Position numbers and translations under genes: made by a program. Below are positions 32,073 to 36,525 of a stretch of DNA of 36,525 nucleotides, piece after piece. The stretch's first letter is position 1; the number at the start of each line of letters is the position of its first letter. The notes beneath the pieces are model-generated. The model made no database searches, was not told the origin of the DNA, and saw nothing but the letters and a program-made list of their open reading frames with translations. The stretch is from Chloroflexota bacterium (GTDB taxonomy: Bacteria; Chloroflexota; Limnocylindria; P2-11E), in contig VBDU01000090.1 of the NCBI GenBank assembly GCA_005883625.1, forward strand, positions 1 to 36,525. Reading direction: 5' to 3'.

Positions 32073-33164
32073 CTACGGCGCCGGCGGCTTGCCGGGCTTG
32101 CTGAAGACGAAGTTCATCCGCTCGCAGTAGAGGTGCGCCCGCATCCGCCGGATCGCACGGATCGTGTCCTTCTGGTCCTCGACCTCGACGAGGTCGAAGA
32201 TGCCGACGTTGTGCAGGTCGATGTGCCCGATCTCGGCCTTGAGCGTCGAGTCAAGGTAGGTGATGGTGCCGTCCTTCTCGCTCGGCAGGCCCTTCACGAC
32301 CATGTCCTCGAACCAGGCCTTCCAGGTCGCGGCGCTCGCCGCGGAGAACGTGACGACGAGGTCTGGGAAATCGATCGGTGCGTACCCGAGGGTGAACGCG
32401 GGCGTGATTGCGCCGACCGATACCGCTACGTCGTTCGGGTCGACCTCACGCGACGCGTCGGTGATCCCCTGGTCCACGGTGAACGCGTCGATGTGGTTCA
32501 CCTTGGACGTGTCGATGCCATTGATGCCCAGCGTGAAGTTCGCGGCGGTCCACTGCTTCTGTGTGCCCAAGGCGCTTGGCGTCTTGCCGCCGGCGTTGAC
32601 GTCTTTGTAGTTCACGCCTAGGAACCTCACGAGCATGCTTGCCGCGTCCTTTGACGCTCCGTCGAGCGCCGGCATCGTGACCTTCGTGATGAAGCCACTG
32701 CTGAACTCGCGGCGGTTCAGGATGTTGCCGTTGAAATCTGCCTTGAGTACGGCCCCGCTTTTGAGGTCGACCGTCCCGTTCCAGGCGTCGTGGATCCAGT
32801 CGTAGAACTCGGCGCTCATCCCGCTGCCGGCCTTGACGACGAATTCCTCGAACTTCGGCATGCCGAGGTGCTTCGGGACGAACGAGGACGCCGGCTGCTC
32901 GTCGACGACGTCCGCTGTGATGTTGCCGCCTGCCACCGACTGCACGAAGCCGCCGCCGCCCCTCGAGAGCTCCAGGAAAAACGTCCCCGCGGTGACGCCT
33001 CGCACGGTCCCCGCCGCGTTCGCCGCCTCCGGGTGCGCGAGACCCGCTGCCACCAGCGCTCCGGTCAATCCAGCCGCTTCCGCGAGGAACCGTTTCCGCG
33101 AGGTGCGTCGTGCACCAAGGCTCGTGACGAGATCGCGCGTGGTCGTAGCGTCGTTCCCTTCCAT
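32073..33164 (-). CDS. Secreted protein related to phage tail-tube (gp19-like) proteins
   Basis: 363 aa. The N-terminus has a Tat-like signal (SRKRFLAEAAGLTGALVAAG, cleavage near AANA at about 50). The mature part shows two similar modules. One has VVKAGSGMSAEFYDWIHDAWNG (about 105-125), which resembles the K-x-G...DW segment of T4 gp19-type tail-tube proteins. The second half has TWKAWFEDMVVKG. No other phage or contractile-injection gene is nearby. I chose the ATG at 33164, five bases after GGAGAGG; upstream in-frame codons lack support. Homologues in environmental bacteria are usually annotated as tail proteins without function. The export signal is odd for a tail protein and argues for a surface role. 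Confidence 0.7.
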   Translation of the reverse strand: MEGNDATTTRDLVTSLGARRTSRKRFLAEAAGLTGALVAAGLAHPEAANAAGTVRGVTAGTFFLELSRGGGGFVQSVAGGNITADVVDEQPASSFVPKHLGMPKFEEFVVKAGSGMSAEFYDWIHDAWNGTVDLKSGAVLKADFNGNILNRREFSSGFITKVTMPALDGASKDAASMLVRFLGVNYKDVNAGGKTPSALGTQKQWTAANFTLGINGIDTSKVNHIDAFTVDQGITDASREVDPNDVAVSVGAITPAFTLGYAPIDFPDLVVTFSAASAATWKAWFEDMVVKGLPSEKDGTITYLDSTLKAEIGHIDLHNVGIFDLVEVEDQKDTIRAIRRMRAHLYCERMNFVFSKPGKPPAP

Positions 33165-33469
33165 CCCACCTCTCCCGTAGTGCGCCGCGCGGAGCATAGT
33201 TCGGCCGAGGAGCGGCCCGCGACAGTCGCTGTGTGACGGTGCGAATGTGAGCTGCGACGCGCCGGGTGGCCATGTGGTCTCAGAAGACGCGTACGGGAAC
33301 CGGCACACCTCGGGGCCGGCCCGTAACAGCACCTCCGATACGCCAGGCAGGCGTGGATTTTCGCGCGGTCGGCCGTCGTGAGCCCGTTCGAACGGTCGTC
33401 TGTATGGCCGTGGGGTACGGAAGCGTCCGATGAGTCTCCGGACAGCGCCACGCTGCGCAGCAGGAAGGG
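33165..33469. other. 305-bp intergenic region between divergent genes
   Basis: It lies between the tail-tube-like gene and the first M23 peptidase gene. No copy of the AATGGT operator and no convincing RNA gene is seen. A 12-bp perfect palindrome CCGTTCGAACGG (33384-33395) is the only notable symmetric element. It presumably holds the two divergent promoters, but no clear -35/-10 pair stands out. Open frames crossing it look like antisense shadows. Confidence 0.5.
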
Positions 33470-34426
33470 ATGAGGTCATTCAACGGCCCGCTCGGGCCGC
33501 TCTCCGTCGCCATGGTCGCGGCGCTGTTCGTCCTCGCGGGCTCGACGCCCGCGGACGCACAGGGCCCGGACGATGACGATCGCCCGACGAAGGAGCCGGC
33601 CCCGATCGTCACGCCGGTCCAGCGCGCCGCTCCGCTCGCGCGCTACGCGGCGCCCACGCCGTCGAATGGCTTCACCGCGCTCGTCGACGACGCGGCCGCG
33701 TTCGCCCGCAAGCTCAGCGGGGCGGATCAGGTCGCGGCGGACATCGTCGCGACGCAGGCCCAGCTCGACGCCATCTCGAGCCCCTCCTCGCGTCGGTCGG
33801 CGAGCGCCGGCCGCATCCAGCGTGAGGCCGAGCGTCTAGCGACGCTCGCGACCGATCTCCCCGCGTCGCTCTCGGCCGACGAGCTCGATGCCGCGCTCGA
33901 AGTGCGTGCGCTCCGCACCGGTCTGCAGGCGCGCCTCGATGCGCTCACGGCCCAGCAGGACGCGCTCTCGCGCGCCGGCGCCACCGCGCTGCCGGTCGCA
34001 ACGACGCCCTGGACGCGTCCCGCGCAGGGACGGGTCACGCAGCGCTTCGGCCCGACGAGCCTCCGGGTGGAGCCTGCGCGCGTCGTCGACGGCGTGTATT
34101 ACGCGCACTATCACGACGGCCTGGACATCGGCGCGGAGATGTACTCGCCGGTCGTCGCCGCCGCGCCGGGCATCGTCACCTTCGTCGGCTCTCTCACGGA
34201 CGGCGCCGAGGTCGTCTTCATCGCGCACGCCGGCGGGTACGTCACCGAATACGGCCATCTCGACAATTACGTCGCGCCACCGAATGTCGCGGTTGGCGAC
34301 ATCGTCTCCGCAGGGCAGGTCATCGGCCGCGTCGGCATGACCGGCAACACGACCGGACCGCACCTGCATTTGGAGGTCTGGCACGACGGAGCGCTTGTCG
34401 ACCCGCTCACTTTGATGTCGCGCTAG
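33470..34426 (+). CDS. Secreted M23-family peptidase (LytM-like)
   Basis: 318 aa. A signal peptide (about 1-30, ending ADA) is followed by a helical, probably coiled-coil region (about 75-175) and a C-terminal M23 domain. The zinc ligands are visible: His and Asp in AHYHDGLDIG, and the HxH motif in GPHLHLEVW. All are intact, so it should be an active peptidoglycan endopeptidase or related amidase helper, acting outside the membrane in wall growth or division. A purine-rich AGGAAGGG directly abuts the ATG. A longer paralogue follows at 34492 in the same orientation. Confidence 0.9.
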   Translation: MRSFNGPLGPLSVAMVAALFVLAGSTPADAQGPDDDDRPTKEPAPIVTPVQRAAPLARYAAPTPSNGFTALVDDAAAFARKLSGADQVAADIVATQAQLDAISSPSSRRSASAGRIQREAERLATLATDLPASLSADELDAALEVRALRTGLQARLDALTAQQDALSRAGATALPVATTPWTRPAQGRVTQRFGPTSLRVEPARVVDGVYYAHYHDGLDIGAEMYSPVVAAAPGIVTFVGSLTDGAEVVFIAHAGGYVTEYGHLDNYVAPPNVAVGDIVSAGQVIGRVGMTGNTTGPHLHLEVWHDGALVDPLTLMSR

Positions 34427-34491
34427 CCGCTGCTCGTTCGCGGCCCAGTCCGGCGACCGTTCACTCTCCGTCTTCGGGCACGCTAGTCAGG

Positions 34492-35814
34492 TTGTCACGG
34501 CGACGGGTCGCGGCTGCGGTCCTTGGCTCGGCGCTGGTCTGTGCCCTCTTCGCACGTCCAGCGAATGCGGGCGGTCCTGAGGGCATCCCCGACGGCTGGA
34601 CGCCGTCGCCGTCGCCTCGTCCGACGCCGAGCCCCTCGGCGGCGAGCGCGTCTGGGAGTGGGAAGACGACGTCGGCATCGCCGACGCGCGGCGCGAGCTC
34701 ATCGCCGTCACCTTCGCCCAGCGCGTCGCCATCGGCGAGCGCGCCCGCATCGGCGAGTCCGAGCCCTTCGCCGAGCGAGCAGCCCACGCCCTCGCCGAGC
34801 CCGGACCTCGAAGAGGCGCGCAAACGCGACGCCGCGCAGCTCCTCACCGCGCGGTCGCTCGCCGACGTGGTGGCGGCGCAGGCGCGCATCGCCCAGGACG
34901 AGCTCGCGGCGCTCGACGACCAGACCGCGCAGCTCGCCTCCGACGAGAGCGAGATCGTGGTGCAGCTGGCGGCGCTGCAGAAGTCGTCCGACGAGCGGCG
35001 TGCGAACCGCGATCGCCTCACGCGCGACGCGTTCCGGCTCGCGGCACCCGAGACGGTGACGAGGCCACTGAACTTGAATGCGCTGCAGCTCGAGGCGTTC
35101 GACGAGCTCACCGCGCTGGAGCGCGGGCTCCACGCGCAGCAAGAGCTCCTCGCGGACCGCCAGGCACAGCTCGCGCAGCTCGGCGAGGCCGTCGCCGCGA
35201 AGCAGGCGCAGCTCGTGCGCCTGAGCGGGCGCGCCCGTTATCTCGCCTCGGCGGCCGCGGCAGGCGACGAAAGCTACCGCGCGGCGCAGGCCGCCGTGCT
35301 CGCGGCGCTCGCGAACGAGGCGAGCGCGGTGGAGATCGCGCTCGCGCAGCTCGTCGCGTCGGCGACCCCACAGACGGCGACCGAGGACGTGACGTGGTCG
35401 CTTCCGGTGCGAGGCGCGATCACCCAGCCGTTCGGACCGAGCGCGCTCCCGCTCGAGCCGCCGGTCTCGTTCCGCGGTGTCACGTACCCGCACTTCCACG
35501 ACGCGATCGATCTCGCCGCGCCCCTCGGCGCGCCGGTGACCGCCGCCGCGGACGGCCAGGTCACGTTCGTCGGCCATCTGCCGGACGGCGCGATGGTCGT
35601 GCTCATCGCGCACGCCGGCGGGATCGTGTCGCTCTACGCGCACCTCGACGACACGTTCGTGCGGCCGCCGGTGCGCACCGGCCAATCCGTCACGCGCGGC
35701 CAGGTGGTCGGCTTCGTCGGCCTGACCGGCATCACGACCGGCCCGCACCTGCACTTCGGCGTGCGCCGCGACGGCGTGCCGGTCGACCCGCTCTCGGTCC
35801 TCACGCGCGGATAG
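34492..35814 (+). CDS. Secreted M23-family peptidase with Ser/Pro-rich linker
   Basis: 440 aa from a TTG start. A signal peptide (about 1-26, ANA) is followed by a 65-residue Ser/Pro/Ala low-complexity linker (about 38-104, SPSPS repeats), a long Gln/Glu/Ala-rich coiled coil (about 105-290) and a C-terminal M23 domain. PHFHDAIDLAA supplies the His and Asp ligands, and GPHLHFGV the HxH. The architecture matches EnvC/CwlO-like cell-wall peptidases or activators. It is a tandem paralogue of 33470-34426, with a 65-bp gap. The 3' end overlaps the convergent NUDIX gene by 14 bp. Confidence 0.9.
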   Translation: MSRRRVAAAVLGSALVCALFARPANAGGPEGIPDGWTPSPSPRPTPSPSAASASGSGKTTSASPTRGASSSPSPSPSASPSASAPASASPSPSPSEQPTPSPSPDLEEARKRDAAQLLTARSLADVVAAQARIAQDELAALDDQTAQLASDESEIVVQLAALQKSSDERRANRDRLTRDAFRLAAPETVTRPLNLNALQLEAFDELTALERGLHAQQELLADRQAQLAQLGEAVAAKQAQLVRLSGRARYLASAAAAGDESYRAAQAAVLAALANEASAVEIALAQLVASATPQTATEDVTWSLPVRGAITQPFGPSALPLEPPVSFRGVTYPHFHDAIDLAAPLGAPVTAAADGQVTFVGHLPDGAMVVLIAHAGGIVSLYAHLDDTFVRPPVRTGQSVTRGQVVGFVGLTGITTGPHLHFGVRRDGVPVDPLSVLTRG

Positions 35815-36349
35815 AGAGGAGCGCGAGGCCGAGGGCGGCGGCCGAGGAGAGCTGCGCGATCTCGCCGCGCCGCCACGCCGTGATGAGGTCTGGTAGCGGC
35901 AGGAGCGAGACCTCGAACTCCTCGAGATCGTCCGAGGGCAGCGCCGTCGTCCTGTGCGCGCCGCGCGCGAGAAAGGCGTGCTCGGCGCCGCAGCCATAGT
36001 TGCCGTCGACGACGTAGCGGCCGAGCGCGGTCCAGTCACGCGCTTCGTATCCGGCCTCTTCGCGCAGCTCACGCTTCGCGGCGGCGAGTGGATCCTCGCC
36101 GGGCTCGAGGTAGCCCGCCGGGAACGAGAGCGCGACGACGCGCGGACCGTGCTTATAGCCGCGCTCGACGACGACCTCGTTCGCGTCGGTGAGCGCGACC
36201 ACGATCGCGAACTCGCGGACGCGGATCCAGGGGAAGTCCTCGATGACGCGACCGTCGGGCAGCTCGACTGTCTCGTCACCGACCTCGAGCCACGGCAGGC
36301 GCGAGAGCAGCGTCCGGCGCGCGAGTGTCTTCCAGGGCCGCGGCGGCAT
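35801..36349 (-). CDS. NUDIX hydrolase (ADP-ribose pyrophosphatase-like)
   Basis: 182 aa. The NUDIX box is complete: GYLEPGEDPLAAAKRELREE followed by AGY (Gx5Ex7REUxEExGU). The preceding strand region (WIRVREFAIVVALT, ALSFPAG) is typical of ADP-ribose/NDP-sugar diphosphatases. The ATG at 36349 overlaps the stop of the upstream enolase-superfamily gene as TGATG, so the genes are coupled. A longer frame from 36487 is only the antiphase reading of that neighbour. A metabolite-housekeeping role is likely. Confidence 0.9.
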   Translation of the reverse strand: MPPRPWKTLARRTLLSRLPWLEVGDETVELPDGRVIEDFPWIRVREFAIVVALTDANEVVVERGYKHGPRVVALSFPAGYLEPGEDPLAAAKRELREEAGYEARDWTALGRYVVDGNYGCGAEHAFLARGAHRTTALPSDDLEEFEVSLLPLPDLITAWRRGEIAQLSSAAALGLALLSIRA

Positions 36350-36525
36350 CAGGCGAGCTTGAACTTCTCGAGCTTCTTGCGGTCGAGGGTCAAGCCAAGC
36401 CCTGGCCTGGTCGGCATGGCGACCTCGCCGTTCTTCGGCTGCGGAAGCGGCTCCTCGAAGATCTCGGCCAGCGGATTTTGGATCCACATGTACTCGAGCC
36501 GCGACAGGTTCGCGATCGCCGCCGA
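36349..36525 (-). CDS. Enolase-superfamily (mandelate racemase/muconate lactonising) enzyme, C-terminal end
   Basis: The last 58 residues are in the window: LEYMWIQNPLAEIFEEPLPQ, a short loop, then MPTRPGLGLTLD ending LEKFKLA. The PxxPGLGxxLD ending is characteristic of the MR/MLE subgroup of the enolase superfamily (acid-sugar dehydratases, racemases, cycloisomerases). Active-site residues lie outside the window, so the substrate is unknown. Its stop overlaps the NUDIX start. A sugar-acid or aromatic-acid catabolic role would suit the region. Confidence 0.75.
   Translation of the reverse strand, partial: SAAIANLSRLEYMWIQNPLAEIFEEPLPQPKNGEVAMPTRPGLGLTLDRKKLEKFKLA

Noticed and set aside
32073..33164. 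Prophage or contractile injection system
   Set aside because: Only one tail-tube-like gene is present; no sheath, baseplate, capsid, integrase or lysis genes accompany it.
33280..33612. A 110-residue minus-strand frame in the 33.2-33.5 kb gap
   Set aside because: It overlaps the signal-peptide region of the M23 gene antisense, and no conserved motif or ribosome site is seen.
34600..34810. Tandem short repeats that could be read as a CRISPR or minisatellite
   Set aside because: They encode an in-frame Ser/Pro-rich linker with irregular units, and there are no unique spacers between fixed repeats.
1..36525. tRNA, rRNA, riboswitch or insertion-sequence features
   Set aside because: I saw no cloverleaf, rRNA or transposase signal, and the gaps are mostly too short. 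A covariance-model scan was not possible here.

Overview
The window is a compact, very GC-rich stretch of a bacterial chromosome. Genes are commonly separated by 0-20 bp or overlap by 1-4 bases (GTGA, TGATG). The lipoproteins have Ala/Ser/Thr-rich linkers, there is a type 2 (FMN) isopentenyl-diphosphate isomerase, and there are several CaiB/BaiF, NMT1-type and UbiD genes. Together these suggest a soil or groundwater bacterium of the Chloroflexota (Limnocylindria-like) or a neighbouring high-GC lineage. That placement is inference; no rRNA or tRNA gene was seen.

The core (about 1-16.5 kb and 21.7-32.1 kb) is a catabolic region built around four different UbiD-family (prenylated-FMN) decarboxylases. 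Five near-identical palindromes, consensus AATGGTCATACCATT, sit at 1213, 8532, 10820, 24088 and 26883. Each lies at a promoter region, four of them between divergent genes. The form TGGTnnnACCA is that expected for FadR-subfamily GntR regulators, and one copy lies 9 bp before a GntR/FCD gene (10844-11608). The palindromes mark five units: (A) NMT1 binding protein plus a TPP enzyme, divergent from a bicupin; (B) a complete Fe/AEP-type ABC importer plus UbiD-1, divergent from a NitT/TauT ATPase-permease pair; (C) gntR, long UbiD-2, flavin reductase, UbiX, class II aldolase and MFS transporter; (D) UbiD-3 plus an alpha/beta hydrolase, divergent from a second NMT1 binding protein; (E) aberrant UbiD-4, two CaiB/BaiF CoA-transferase domains and isopentenyl-diphosphate isomerase.

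Read together, the regulon appears to encode uptake of an organic acid, its possible CoA activation, and its decarboxylation. It also encodes local supply of the UbiD cofactor: IDI-2 (DMAPP), flavin reductase (reduced FMN) and UbiX (flavin prenyltransferase). The substrate is unknown. UbiD-4 with class III CoA-transferases resembles the anaerobic phthalate route (phthalate CoA-transferase plus phthaloyl-CoA decarboxylase).

Outside the regulon are: a VOC protein behind a perfect 20-bp palindrome; two secreted esterase paralogues with an OpgC-like membrane protein; an NAD(P) dehydrogenase / DUF1684 / stress-protein operon; an orphan sensor kinase; a secreted protein resembling phage tail-tube proteins; two tandem M23 peptidases; a NUDIX hydrolase; and the C-terminus of an enolase-superfamily enzyme at the right edge. 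A VapC remnant and several short hairpin repeats complete the picture.
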